From Siphonodentalium dalli (lineage: Eukaryota > Mollusca > Scaphopoda > Gadilida > Siphonodentaliidae): a stretch of 64,000 nucleotides of DNA. The notes beneath the pieces are model-generated. The model saw nothing but the letters and a program-made list of their open reading frames with translations, had not been told where the DNA came from and ran no database searches. A program made the position numbers and the translations under genes. This document shows positions 43,562 to 56,555 of this stretch, one piece after another (the stretch's first letter is position 1; the number at the start of each line of letters is the position of its first letter). The stretch lies in contig CP136066.1 of NCBI GenBank assembly GCA_032622095.1, forward strand, positions 227,728,961-227,792,960, written 5' to 3'.

Positions 43562-46500
43562 TCAGCGCATACTGTACCAGAAAGTGTACCAGAAAGTGTA
43601 CCAAAAAGTGTACCTAAAAGTGTACCAAAAAGTGCCACGCCCACTTTCAGCGCACACTGTACCAAAAAGTGTACTAAAAAGTGTACCAAAAAGTGTACCA
43701 AAATATGCCACGCCCACTTTCAGAGCACACTGTACCAGAAAGTGTACCAAAAAGTGTACCAAAAGTGCCACGCCCTTTCAGCGCACACTGTACCAGAAAG
43801 TGTACCAAAAAGTGTACCAAAAAGTGTACCAAAAAGTACCACGCCCACCTTTAGCGCACACTGTACCAGAAAGTGTACCAACAAGTGTACCAAAAAGTGT
43901 ACCAACAAGTACCACGCCCACTTTCAGCGCACACTGCACCAAAAAGTGTACCAAAAAGTGTACCAAAAAGTGCCACGCCCACTTTCAGCGCACACTGTAC
44001 CAGAAAGTGTACCAGAAAGTGTACCAAAAAGTGTACCAAAAAGTACCACGCCCACTTTCAGCGCACACTGTACCAAAAAGTGTACTAAAAAGTGTACCAA
44101 AAAGTGTACCAAAATATGCCACGCCCACTTTCAGAGCACACTGTACCAGAAAGTGTACCAAAAAGTGTACCAAAAGTGCCACGCCCTTTCAGCGCACACT
44201 GTACCAGAAAGTGTACCAAAAAGTGTACCAAAAAGTGTACCAAAAAGTGCCACGCCCACCTTTAGCGCACACTGTACCAGAAAGTGTACCAAAAAGTGTA
44301 CCAAAAAGTGTACCAACAAGTACCACGCCCACTTTCAGCGCACACTGTACCAAAAAGTGTACCAAAAAGTGTACCAAAAAGTGCCACGCCCACTTTCAGC
44401 GCACACTGTACCAGAAAGTGTACCAGAAAGTGTACCAAAAAGTGTACCAAAAAGTACCACGCCCACTTTCAGCGCACACTGTACCAAAAAGTGTACTAAA
44501 AAGTGTACCAAAAAGTGTACCAAAAAGTGCCACGCCCACTTTCAGCGCACACTGTACCAGAAAGTGTACCAAAAAGTGTACCAAAAAGTACCACGCCCAC
44601 TTTCAGCGCACACTGTACCAGAAAGTGTACCAAAAAGTGTACCAAAAAGTGTACCAAAAAGTGCCACGCCCACTGTCAGCGCACACTGTACCAAAAAGTG
44701 TACTAAAAAGTGTACCAAAAAGTGCCACGCCCACTTTCAGCGCACCCTGTACCAAAAAGTGTACTAAAAAGTGTACCAAAAAGTGCCACGCCCACTTTCA
44801 GCGCACACTGTACCAAAAAGTGTACCAAAAAGTGTACCAAAAAGTGTACCAACAAGTACCACGCCCACTTTCAGCGCACACTGTACCAGAAAGTGTACCA
44901 AAAAGTGTACCAAAAAGTACCACGCCCACCTTTAGCGCACACTGTACCAGAAAGTGTACCAAAAAGTGCCACGCCCACCTTAAGCGCACACTGTACCAGA
45001 AAGTGTACCAAAAAGTGTACCAAAAAGTGTACCAACAAGTACCACGCCCACTTTCAGCGCACACTGTACCAAAAAGTGTACCAAAAAGTGTACCAAAAAG
45101 TGTACCAAAAAGTGCCACGCCCACTTTCAGCGCATACTGTACCAGAAAGTGTACCAGAAAGTGTACCAAAAAGTGTACCTAAAAGTGTACCAAAAAGTGC
45201 CACGCCCACTTTCAGCGCACACTGTACCAAAAAGTGTACTAAAAAGTGTACCAAAAAGTGTACCAAAATATGCCACGCCCACTTTCAGAGCACACTGTAC
45301 CAGAAAGTGTACCAAAAAGTGTACCAAAAGTGCCACGCCCTTTCAGCGCACACTGTACCAGAAAGTGTACCAAAAAGTGTACCAAAAAGTGTACCAAAAA
45401 GTACCACGCCCACCTTTAGCGCACACTGTACCAGAAAGTGTACCAACAAGTGTACCAAAAAGTGTACCAACAAGTACCACGCCCACTTTCAGCGCACACT
45501 GTACCAAAAAGTGTACCAAAAAGTGTACCAAAAAGTGCCACGCCCACTTTCAGCGCACACTGTACCAGAAAGTGTACCAGAAAGTGTACCAAAAAGTGTA
45601 CCAAAAAGTACCACGCCCACTTTCAGCGCACACTGTACCAAAAAGTGTACTAAAAAGTGTACCAAAAAGTGTACCAAAATATGCCACGCCCACTTTCAGA
45701 GCACACTGTACCAGAAAGTGTACCAAAAAGTGTACCAAAAGTGCCACGCCCTTTCAGCGCACACTGTACCAGAAAGTGTACCAAAAAGTGTACCAAAAAG
45801 TGTACCAAAAAGTGCCACGCCCACCTTTAGCGCACACTGTACCAGAAAGTGTACCAAAAAGTGTACCAAAAAGTGTACCAACAAGTACCACGCCCACTTT
45901 CAGCGCACACTGTACCAAAAAGTGTACCAAAAAGTGTACCAAAAAGTGCCACGCCCACTTTCAGCGCACACTGTACCAGAAAGTGTACCAGAAAGTGTAC
46001 CAAAAAGTGTACCAAAAAGTACCACGCCCACTTTCAGCGCACACTGTACCAAAAAGTGTACTAAAAAGTGTACCAAAAAGTGTACCAAAAAGTGCCACGC
46101 CCACTTTCAGCGCACACTGTACCAGAAAGTGTACCAAAAAGTGTACCAAAAAGTACCACGCCCACTTTCAGCGCACACTGTACCAGAAAGTGTACCAAAA
46201 AGTGTACCAAAAAGTGTACCAAAAAGTGCCACGCCCACTGTCAGCGCACACTGTACCAAAAAGTGTACTAAAAAGTGTACCAAAAAGTGCCACGCCCACT
46301 TTCAGCGCACACTGTACCAAAAAGTGTACTAAAAAGTGTACCAAAAAGTGCCACGCCCACTTTCAGCGCACACTGTACCAAAAAGTGTACCAAAAAGTGT
46401 ACCAAAAAGTGTACCAACAAGTACCACGCCCACTTTCAGCGCACACTGTACCAGAAAGTGTACCAAAAAGTGTACCAAAAAGTACCACGCCCACCTTTAG

Positions 46501-46700
46501 CGCACACTGTACCAGAAAGTGTACCAAAAAGTGTACCAAAAAGTGTACCAACAAGTACCACGCCCACTTTCAGCGCACACTGTACCAAAAAGTGTACCAA
46601 AAAGTGCCACGCCCACTTTCAGCGCACACTGTACCAAAAAGTGTACTAAAAAGTGTACCAAAAAGTGTACCAAAATATGCCACGCCCACTTTCAGAGCAC
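43562..46700 (+). repeat. 1565-bp duplicated superblock inside array 2
   Basis: Variants at 43562, 43720, 43778, 43924, 44335, 44503 and 44710 recur at +1565. The same order appears at 35347-36300, with an offset of 8215 in its first part and 8626 in its second. The difference is exactly one 411-bp unit. Confidence 0.75.
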
Positions 46701-49571
46701 ACTGTACCAGAAAGTGTACCAAAAAGTGTACCAAAAAGTGTACCAAAAAGTGCCACGCCCACTTTCAGCGCACACTGTACCAGAAAGTGTACCAAAAAGT
46801 GTACCAAAAAGTGCCACGCCCACCTTTAGCGCACACTGTACCAGAAAGTGTACCAAAAAGTGTACCAAAAAGTGTACCAACAAGTACCACGCCCACTTTC
46901 AGCGCACACTGTACAAAAAAGTGTACCAAAAAGTGTACCAAAAAGTGTACCAAAAAGTGTACCAAAAAGTGCCACGCCCACTTTCAGTGCATACTGTACC
47001 AGAAAGTGTACCAGAAAGTGTACCAAAAAGTGTACCTAAAAGTGTACCAAAAAGTGCCACGCCCACTTTCAGCGCACACTGTACCAAAAAGTGTACTAAA
47101 AAGTGTACCAAAAAGTGTACCAAAATATGCCACGCCCACTTTCAGAGCACACTGTACCAGAAAGTGTACCAAAAAGTGTACCAAAAGTGCCACGCCCTTT
47201 CAGCGCACACTGTACCAGAAAGTGTACCAAAAAGTGTACCAAAAAGTGTACCAAAAAGTACCACGCCCACCTTTAGCGCACACTGTACCAGAAAGTGTAC
47301 CAACAAGTGTACCAAAAAGTGTACCAACAAGTACCACGCCCACTTTCAGCGCACACTGTACCAAAAAGTGTACCAAAAAGTGTACCAAAAAGTGCCACGC
47401 CCACTTTCAGCGTACACTGTACCAGAAAGTGTACCAGAAAGTGTACCAAAAAGTGTACCAAAAAGTACCACGCCCACTTTCAGCGCACACTGTACCAAAA
47501 AGTGTACTAAAAAGTGTACCAAAAAGTGTACCAAAATATGCCACGCCCACTTTCAGAGCACACTGTACCAGAAAGTGTACCAAAAAGTGTACCAAAAGTG
47601 CCACGCCCTTTCAGCGCACACTGTACCAGAAAGTGTACCAAAAAGTGTACCAAAAAGTGTACCAAAAAGTGCCACGCCCACCTTTAGCGCACACTGTACC
47701 AGAAAGTGTACCAAAAAGTGGACCAAAAAGTGTACCAACAAGTACCACGCCCACTTTCAGCGCACACTGTACCAAAAAGTGTACCAAAAAGTGTACCAAA
47801 ACGTGCCACGCCCACTTTCAGCGCACACTGTACCAGAAAGTGTACCAGAAAGTGTACCAAAAAGTGTACCAAAAAGTAACACGCCCACTTTCAGCGCACA
47901 CTGTAGCAGAAAGTGTACCAAAAAGTGTACCAAAAAGTGTACCAAAAAGTGCCACGCCCACTTTCAGCGCACACTGTACCAAAAAGTGTACTAAAAAGTG
48001 TACCAAAAAGTGCCACGCCCACTTTCAGCGCACACTGTACCAAAAAGTGTACTAAAAAGTGTACCAAAAAGTGCCACGCCCACTTTCAGCGCACACTGTA
48101 CCAAAAAGTGTACCAAAAAGTGTACCAAAAAGTGTACCAAAAAGTGTACCAACAAGTACCACGCCCACTTTCAGCGCACACTGTACCAAAAAGTGTACCA
48201 AAAAGTGTACCAAAAAGTGCCACGCCCACTTTCAGCGCACACTGTACCAGAAAGTGTACCAGAAAGTGTACCAAAAAGTGTACCTAAAAGTGTACCAAAA
48301 AGTGCCACGCCCACTTTCAGCGCACACTGTACCAAAAAGTGTACTAAAAAGTGTACCAAAAGTGCCACGCCCTTTCAGCGCACACTGTACCAGAAAGTGT
48401 ACCAAAAAGTGTACCAAAAAGTGTACCAAAAAGTGCCACGCCCACCTTTAGCGCACACTGTACCAGAAAGTGTACCAAAAAGTGTACCAAAAAGTGTACC
48501 AAAAAGTACCACGCCCACCTTTAGCGCACACTGTACCAGAAAGTGTACCAAAAAGTGTACCAAAAAGTGTACCAACAAGTACCACGCCCACTTTCAGCGC
48601 ACACTGTACCAAAAAGTGTACCAAAAAGTGTACCAAAAAGTGCCACGCCCACTTTCAGCGCACACTGTACCAAAAAGTGTACTAAAAAGTGTACCAAAAA
48701 GTGTACCAAAATATGCCACGCCCACTTTCAGAGCACACTGTACCAGAAAGTGTACCAAAAAGTGTACCAAAAAGTGCCACGCCCACTTTCAGCGCACACT
48801 GTACCAGAAAGTGTACCAAAAAGTGTACCAAAAAGTGTACCAAAAAGTGCCACGCCCACTGTCAGCGCACACTGTACCAAAAAGTGTACTAAAAAGTGTA
48901 CCAAAAAGTGCCACGCCCACTTTCAGCGCACACTGTACCAAAAAGTGTACTAAAAAGTGTACCAAAAAGTGCCACGCCCACTTTCAGCGCACACTGTACC
49001 AAAAAGTGTACCAAAAAGTGTACCAAAAAGTGTACCAACAAGTACCACGCCCACTTTCAGCGCACACTGTACCAGAAAGTGTACCAAAAAGTGTACCAAA
49101 AAGTGCCACGCCCACTTTCAGCGCACACTGTACCAAAAAGTGTACTAAAAAGTGTACCAAAAAGTGCCACGCCCACTTTCAGCGCACACTGTACCAGAAA
49201 GTGTACCAAAAAGTGTACCAAAAAGTGCCACGCCCACTTTCAGCGCACACTGTACCAGAAAGTGTACCAAAAAGTGTACCAAAAAGTGCCACGCCAACTT
49301 TCAGCGCACACTGTATTCGTACTTGGCCTGTATCATCAGCTGGGAAATACACATACCAACTTTGGTTCAGATCAAATAATCCAAACTGGAGTTATCGATC
49401 GGAATAATGTTAACAGACGCCAGGACGGCCCGACGGACGGCTCAACAGATGGACAGACTGATTACATAATACGATCTTTTTTTTAAAAAGGGCGTATAAA
49501 AATAATTGGTGACTCGAAAATTAAATGAGCCTTTAAACAATAATATCTCAACACGAGTCAACAGTCTTAAT

Positions 49572-49876
49572 TTAACCCTTTACCCAACAGAACGGCCCTG
49601 TGCCAATGCATTCTCTTATATATGCGAGTCGACCATAGGTCGCCTCCATATATAAGAGAATGCATTGGCTTAACACATTAAAAATTATAAAATTGTTAAA
49701 GAATATAAGATTATTTTTTTTTAGGCCAATGCATTCTCTTATATATGCGAGGCGACCTATGGTCGACTCGCATATATTTATATTATTTTGGCAAGAATAT
49801 AAGATTTTTTTTTTTTAGGCGAATGCATTCTCTCATATATGGTAGGCATATTTAAGAGAATGCATTAGCACAGGGT
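49572..49876. mobile_element. Hairpin-family MITE (second copy of 3026-3330)
   Basis: Same sequence and same damaged second hairpin as the first copy; no difference seen. Confidence 0.7.
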
Positions 49877-50047
49877 TTTCGCAAAAAAGGGATAATCATC
49901 AAATCACATCTCAATGACCCATGAACCAGTCTATTTTGATGAAATTGGACAACCTAAAACACCTAGTATTATATAAGATAGGATACTGCCTAATATAACA
50001 ATGTCATTTCATATTAATAATATTATCGAATAATTCTTTTATCACAG

Positions 50048-50141
50048 GGAAATCCATGTTTCAACGACCAACCAACAATTGGAACACAGTGCAAATGTCA
50101 GCTGCCATATTGGGGAAGATGTTGTCAGTTGGACGCACAAG
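50048..50141 (+). CDS. Lectin copy 2 exon: EGF-like segment
   Basis: Identical to 3502-3595, flanked by cacag and gtatct. Confidence 0.63.
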
Positions 50142-53100
50142 GTATCTATCTAATCATGCAGTGTAAATAATACTCCTGTATAGAGCCTCACACGGACCCA
50201 AGCAGACGATATTCATCAGTACATTGATCTCTGTCAGTGAGAGCTTTCCAATGAATGGCAACAAGCCATATTTCCGACTAAATCCTGAAAAATTACCCAT
50301 AATTCTGCTGTGGTTAATGAGCCGATTATTTAGAGCATTACTGTAGATTTCTCATATTAAAATGTACCTGTCCACATTTGCAGTACGATTAAAACTTACA
50401 CATCAGTATTCAGAATCTTGGTGGGATTTGAAATCCAGATTAATATATTTAATACATTTGAATTTTTTTTTTTGCCTACCCTATTTTTAAACAAACTAAA
50501 AACAATTTGCCAGATTAATTCCCCCCCCCCCCCTCCCACCTCGCCTAACTTTCAGCGCAAAAAAAATATGCAAACCAAGTAATAAAAAATGAAATGCTAC
50601 TTTGTTTCAGACTGCCCATCATTACATGACTACTCCCTGTACAATCTAACTAACTCAAATGTCTGTCTGAAATATTTCGGCGACACGTCAGGTGATAGGA
50701 TGAACTCCACCGACGCCATGGAGTACTGCGCCAATGAAGGCGGGCACCTGCTGGTCTTAGAAGATCAAGTGATGCTGGATGACGTCAAAGTAATTCTCAC
50801 CGGACTAGGCAAAACTTCAGGTAAATTCAGGTAAAACTTCAGGTAAATTCAGGTAAAACTTCAGGTAAAACGTCAGGTAAATTCAGGTAAAACTTCAGGT
50901 AAAACGTCAGGTAAATTCAGGTAAAACTTCAGGTAAATCGTCAGGTAAAACTTCAGGTAAAGCGTCAGGTAAAACGACAGGTAAATTCAGGGTCGGGATC
51001 CTAATATAATTAGATCACCAGAGAAGAAAAGCATGCATACTATTATGATCATGCCCTGTGCCAATGCATTCTCTTATATATGCGAGTCGACCATAGGTCG
51101 CCTCGCATATATAAGAGAATGCATTGGCCTAACAAATTTATATTATTTTTTATAATTGTTAAAAATTGTAAAAAAAAAAATTAAATGATAAAATTGTTAA
51201 AGAATGTAAGAAATAATAAAAAATTTTTTTAATAAATGTAAGAAATAATGATAAATGAAAGTGTCAATGACACTGTAGCTCAACTTGGAAAGGGAATAAT
51301 TTCATGTGTTAAAGTCAATGGAGTGATTAGGAATGTGGAAAGTTGAAAGGCATAGTTATGCAAAGAGTAAAATCTAAGATGACCGCTGGCAGCCATGTTT
51401 TTTTTGCCAAATGATCCCAAAAAGACTCGTTCCCATTTACATGTCATTATTAACATCCAGTACAAATTTCATGAAGATCTGACAAAAGCTACGACCTGTA
51501 GGCCGCGCCAAAGGATTTAGTCATGCAAAGAGTTAAATCCAAGATGGCTTCTGGTGGCCATTTTTTTTGGCCGAATGACCCCAAAATGACTCGTTCCCAT
51601 CTACATGTCAATATTAACATCCTTGACAAATTTCATGATGATCAAACGAGCAGTATGACCTGTAGCCCGCACCAATGGATTGAATTTTTAAATCCAAAAT
51701 GGTGGCTGGTGGCCATGTTTTTTGCCGAATGACCCCAAAATAACTCGTTCCCATCTACATGACAATGTCAACATTCAGTATAAAATTTCATAAAGATCGG
51801 ACCAAAGGTACGACCTGTAGCCCGTGCTAATGGATTGAATTTTGAAATCCAAGATGGCCGCTGGTGGCCATGTTGTTTGTCCGAATGACTCCAAAATGAC
51901 TCGTTCCCATCTACATTCCAATTTCAACAGCCATGACAAATTTCATGATGATCAGACTAAAGGTACGACCTGTCGCCCGTGCTAAAGGATTCAGTCATAC
52001 AAAGAGTAAAATCCAAAATCTCAAAATCTATGCCTTCCAATATTTTTTTCCAACAAACTATAAGGAATGAAGAGTTTGAAAAGTTGTGTCATTAAATATA
52101 CGCTATTGAATACACCAAAGAGTCTTAATTTATTTATCTGGGACTATTTCTTAACCCGAACAAACGCAGAGTTAATCGAAACATCACTCCATGCCTTATA
52201 GAAGCCTATGTTAGTTTCGGGTCCTATTTGTTGATTTAAGTATGTTTTGTCAAGGTTTTGGACCATGTAATAAATAGAATCTACAACTCGTCCCCAGTTT
52301 ATAGCAGAATTAACAAAACTCGTTGAGTAAATTCGGTCTGGACCGAGTAAATTAGGTCTGGACCGAGCCTTTCCTAATTTACTCGACTCGTTTTGTAAAT
52401 TCCGCTATAAACTGGGGGTTCGTTGTAGATCCTCTATATATGACCATAACCTATTCATATTTTCTTTATTTGTGTTGGGAATAGTAGACGGCGCTTACCA
52501 GTGCAGTCAAATTTCACTCTTAACAATATCGCAGCAAATGAACAGTCTTCTTGTCTTGTCTTGTCTTGTCTTCGTAAATCCCTGCGTTTATTTGTCGCAG
52601 CACCTCTGATTCGGTTGAGTCAGAGTAATTTTGATTTCTTTGATTTATATTCTCTATATACACTGATTTCATATAATCTGAATTTCATATAATGATTAGG
52701 ATCGGTAAAGAACTGGAATAATGAAATGGGAATCTTCTACTGACATCTGGTAAGGATTGAGGAGCGGATGCTATGGAGCCTCCCAATATATTGTCTGCTC
52801 CACATCTCAATAGAATTTAACGTCAACTGATCCATGTGTAGGTCTAACATCTCCACTATTACTGACATTGAACAGTCCAATATGAGCTGAGTTAGTAGAT
52901 TAGAATCTGCCAGTATGTTAGTAAGAGTAGAGTCAGGGATAATAGATTGCAGTTTTATGATTGCCTTCTCTCTTGCATCAATCATTTGGTCATGCCTGCA
53001 GGCTGTTAGAAAGTGCTCCCTTGATTCTTCTCCATCTTCCGACAAAATACGTTGTAAAATCTTTTGCGCCAGCTTTGTTGTTCAATAATATTACTAATAT

Positions 53101-53653
53101 ATGCCTTTCTAAATGACAATAACATGATGACTCAATCGCTCCTTCATAACAACATTTAAATTAATTGAATGCTAATTGAGTTGCTTATCGTGTGCCGTCA
53201 CGATTAATCATTCTCCTAGACAAAATATATGTATGATACCGAATTAGTGCGAGACTAATTTTGAATAATTTTTGTGAAATTTGATTTTGGATTATCCCTC
53301 TTTTATCAAATTCACAAAAAAGTAATGGTTATATACCACTATAATAGTGAAATTCAGGATGTGCCTGGCCTGATAAATATCATGTTTTTTAAAACCGCCA
53401 TTCAATTAGATCTACTTTTAAGCTAAATTTCTCATTTTATTTACATATAGGTGCAACCTGGATTGATGGCGAAGTAGACACTACCAATGGCACAGTTTAC
53501 TTATGGAGCGGACAGCCAGCTCCATTTATCCCGTGGTATCCAGGTTATCCTGAAGGTGGTTCTTGGCAGTGGAAAGTGAGGCTCCAAGTAAATACGATGG
53601 AGTTCAAAAATGGGTATGGAGGTGTGAGCTATCCCATAATATGTCAGCTCTGA
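50048..53653 (+). CDS. EGF-like / C-type-lectin-like protein, 3' three exons (copy 2)
   Basis: Exons 50048-50141, 50611-50820 and 53451-53653 correspond exactly to the first copy, with the same splice phases and the same predicted residues; I saw no coding difference. Immediately upstream, beyond about 730 bp, lies the 15.4-kb satellite array. Any 5' exons would therefore have to be more than 16 kb away, in the 17-33 kb region, where none was recognised. The gene could be 5'-truncated in both copies. Function as in copy 1: likely an extracellular recognition-type protein without the canonical sugar-binding motif. Confidence 0.72.
50235..50343. mobile_element. TA-flanked MITE right half (second copy of 3689-3797)
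   Basis: Same truncated right arm ending agagcattactg. Confidence 0.73.
50611..50820 (+). CDS. Lectin copy 2 exon: N-terminal half of lectin-like domain
   Basis: Identical to 4065-4274, phase 1 at both ends. Confidence 0.74.
50821..50989 (+). repeat. Tandem CAGGTAAA donor-like array (second copy)
   Basis: The same 15 donor-like units in the same 10/12-bp order as 4275-4443. Confidence 0.9.
51060..51128. mobile_element. Hairpin-family core (second copy of 4514-4582)
   Basis: Single hairpin, unchanged. Confidence 0.8.
51346..52026 (+). repeat. 155-165-bp tandem repeat (second copy of 4800-5480)
   Basis: Same units and same divergence between units as in the first copy. Confidence 0.85.
52278..52430. 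repeat. Long palindrome (second copy of 5732-5884)
   Basis: Unchanged arms and centre. Confidence 0.75.
52737..53076 (-). pseudogene. Non-LTR retrotransposon fragment (second copy of 6191-6530)
   Basis: Same 102-codon open remnant and same apparent upstream frameshift. Confidence 0.5.
53451..53653 (+). CDS. Lectin copy 2 terminal exon
   Basis: Identical to 6905-7107; stop TGA at 53651-53653. Confidence 0.74.
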
Positions 53654-53659
53654 TTACTA

Positions 53660-53888
53660 CAGTAATGCCCTAAATAATCGACTCCTTAACCGCAGCAGAA
53701 TTATGGGCAACTTTTCAGCATTTAGTCTGATGATTGGGGACCATCAAATCTGGCTTGTTGCCATTCATTGGAAAGCTCTCAGTGAGAGCTTTCCGATGAA
53801 TGGTAACAAGCCATATTTCCGACTAAATCCTGAAAAATTACCCATAATTCTGCTGTGATTAAGGAGTCAATTATTTAGGGAATTACTG
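53660..53888. mobile_element. TA-flanked MITE in 3' UTR (second copy of 7114-7342)
   Basis: Begins 6 bp after the stop codon, unchanged. The AATAAA follows at 53922-53927. Confidence 0.88.
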
Positions 53889-53972
53889 TAGTTCCAGATA
53901 AAAATGTATGTAATTTCAAGGAATAAATCTGTCTACAACTGACAGGCACACTCTATCCAGACTTGCATCTGC

Positions 53973-54352
53973 AAAAATAAAAGGTCAGCTGACCACAGTG
54001 TCCCTCCCGACAACGTGGCAAGTCTGGAAAAATAAAAGGTCAGCAGACCACAGTGTCCCTCCCGACAACGTGGCAAGTCTGAAAAAATAAAAGGTCAGCT
54101 GACCACAGTGTCCCCCGACAACATGGCAAATCTGAAAAAATAAAAGGTCAGCTGACCAGTGTCCACCGACAACGTGGCAAGTCTGAAAAAATAAAAGATC
54201 AGCTGACCACAGTGTCCCCCCCCCCCGACAACGTGGCAAGTCTGAAAAAATAAAAGGTCAGCTGACCAGTGTCCCTCCCGACAACGTGGCAAGTCTGAAA
54301 AAATAAAAGGCCAGCTGACCAGTGTCCCCCGACAACGTGGCAAGTCTGAAAA
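53973..54352 (+). repeat. 54-bp minisatellite block 1 (second copy)
   Basis: Seven units as in 7427-7806, including the same 11-C run. Confidence 0.93.
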
Positions 54353-54782
54353 AACGAGAGGTGTGACTGTCCCAATGGGACTACGGATACCCCCTGTTTT
54401 TAAAATACTAAGATGTTTCACATGTCAGTAAACATTTAGTTAAAATAATAAAATAACAGTTCCCATTGCAGGTGTACCACCATAACCCTAATCTTAAACC
54501 TATTGACCGAAAAATGTAGGAATAAAAGCTCGGACAAAATTATACATGTTGCGAAAAAGAATTAAGTCGAAAAAGGGGGGATAACTCCACCAAAAAAAGT
54601 CCGACAGACATCATAATCGCAGGTGCACAGGTTCCCATGGTGGTTGATGTCTGTGCCAAGTTTCACGGAAATTGATCAAAAAACGACTGAGAAAAACTCC
54701 GGACAAATTTGTGTCCACGGACGGACGACGGACAAGCTGACTCCAGTATACCCCCCCCCCTAACTTCGTTGCGGGGGGTATA
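54353..54782 (-). mobile_element. Dispersed repeat in minisatellite (second copy of 7807-8236)
   Basis: Same element; carries the T at 54395 that replaces C7849. Confidence 0.55.
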
Positions 54783-55096
54783 ATAAAAGGTCAGCTGACC
54801 ACAGTGTCCCTCCCGACAACGTGGCAAGTCTGAAAAAATAAAAGGTCAGCTGACCACAGTGTCCCCCGACAACATGGCAAGTCTGATAAAATAAAAGGTC
54901 AGCTGACCACAGTGTCCCCCAACAACGTGGCAAGTCTGAAAAAAAAAGGGTCAGCTGACCACAGTGTCCCCCGACAACATGGCAAGTCTGAAAAAATAAA
55001 AGGTCAACTGACCAGTGTCCCTCCCGACAACGTGGCAAGTCTGAAAAAATAAAAGGTCAGCTGACCACAGTGTCCCCCGACAACGTGGCAAGTCGA
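54783..55096 (+). repeat. 54-bp minisatellite block 2 (second copy)
   Basis: Six units as in 8237-8550. Confidence 0.93.
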
Positions 55097-55105
55097 TGCC
55101 GCTTT

Positions 55106-55706
55106 GTTAAAGAAATTAAAAAAAATGTTGAAATGTTCTAAGTCGAAAAGGGTTAATATAATAACTCTGTAAAAAAACAATCCATCATCTATATACATGT
55201 TGCACATCTCCAATATTTGTGTAACAATACTCGGAAGTTTAAAATATCTACGATCAAAACTGTAGGAGGAGTTGATTACACCATGAGGTGCCCTCATACA
55301 GAAAAGTATAAAATGTTGGAATTTTCTAAGTCAAAAAGGGTTAATAACTCTTGTCAAAAAATGCTTTTCCGTCATCTATATACATGTTGCACATCTCCAA
55401 TATTTGGGTAACAATAGTCAGAAGCTTCAAATATCTACGGTCAAAACTGTAGGAGTTGATTACACCATGAAGGTACCCTCATACATAAAATTATAAAAAA
55501 TATTGAAAAGGGTTAATAACTGCGTAAAAAAACAAAAACAAATTCCATCATCTATATACATGTTGCACTTCTTCAATATATGGGCAACAATATTCTGAAG
55601 TTTCAAACCTCTAGGATGAAAACTGTAAGAGGAGTTGATTACACCATGAAGGTACTCAAAAGTGTTACGGACGGATGGACAAACGCACAGACAAACGAAC
55701 ATATTG
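55106..55706 (+). repeat. 176-190-bp tandem repeat (second copy of 8560-9160)
   Basis: Three units plus tail, unchanged. Confidence 0.85.
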
Positions 55707-55789
55707 CCAGCTCAGATTACTATCTTGTTTTGTTTATCTTTGTTCATCAGGAATGCATGAATGTACAGGCGCAGTTCATGATATCATTC

Positions 55790-56068
55790 TTAACTATTTC
55801 ATGGCGGTAGCTGCGCTGGTGCAGCATTAATGATCGTGTGTATTAACAATCCTATGCCACTGCATTCTCTTATATATGCTAGTCTCGCATAGGGTGCCTC
55901 GCAAAAATAACAGAATGCACTGGTTTACAAGGTCAAGGTAAATATTGTTAGGCCAATGTATTGTCTTATATATACGAGGCTCCCCATGGGAGACTCGCAT
56001 ATATAAGAGAATACATTGGCACAGGGTTTTCGTGAAATTTTAGGAAGCTCCAGTCATGGATGGGTTAA
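55790..56068. mobile_element. Hairpin-family MITE (second copy of 9244-9522)
   Basis: Unchanged two-hairpin element. Confidence 0.75.
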
Positions 56069-56555
56069 ATATGTATATACATTTAATACATTCTGTTATT
56101 GTAAAAATTATGATCAAATATATTTTTCACGAATACATTACTACTTTCAGTTGACAACTCTTGGAGTTCAGAACAAAATTTATATTTTCTATGGAATAAA
56201 CTGGTTTATTGTCACATTTGTGACATATTACTGTTATTGGGGTATTTATGCAGCGGGTCAACAACGCTAAACCCGTTATAGAACAATATTAACACAGGAC
56301 TTTGATGTAAAGCAGCATTGTCCCAACCGATTTGACTAGCTGGGTTACATGAAAGGAAACTTAGACTTTAGTACACCGGAGTTGATAATACAATGTTTTG
56401 GAGCTTCCTCCTTCAATATGGCATGATATATTTTACATAATATGATTGGGGGGGGGGGGGTTTCAAAAATTAAATGGGCCTTTAAGACTATTTAAGACTA
56501 TAAGTCTATAACATTAGCTCACTAACTGCGGAAAAAACAAGGGGTACGCATCTAA

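Larger units (their letters stand above)
33910..49315 (+). repeat. Complex satellite array 2 with nested higher-order repeats
   Basis: This is the same satellite as 1-2769, over 15.4 kb. The first 200 bp carry atypical monomers (ttttagcgcacgctg, acctatagcgcacac). Nested periods can be read off: 12 bp, 61/73/85 bp and 411 bp (36951 to 37362, 40189 to 40600, 43720 to 44131, 45285 to 45696). A 788-bp step also occurs (37834 to 38622, 41060 to 41848). Blocks of about 3.23 kb (36708-38980 and 39946-42206) and 1565 bp (43562 and 45127) repeat. The part from 46898 equals array 1. Open frames of up to 1045 codons are a composition effect. Confidence 0.96.

Noticed and set aside
33910-49315. CRISPR-like regular repeat array
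   Set aside because: The spacers are themselves repeats of one family, the units vary in length by 12 bp, and the context is eukaryotic.
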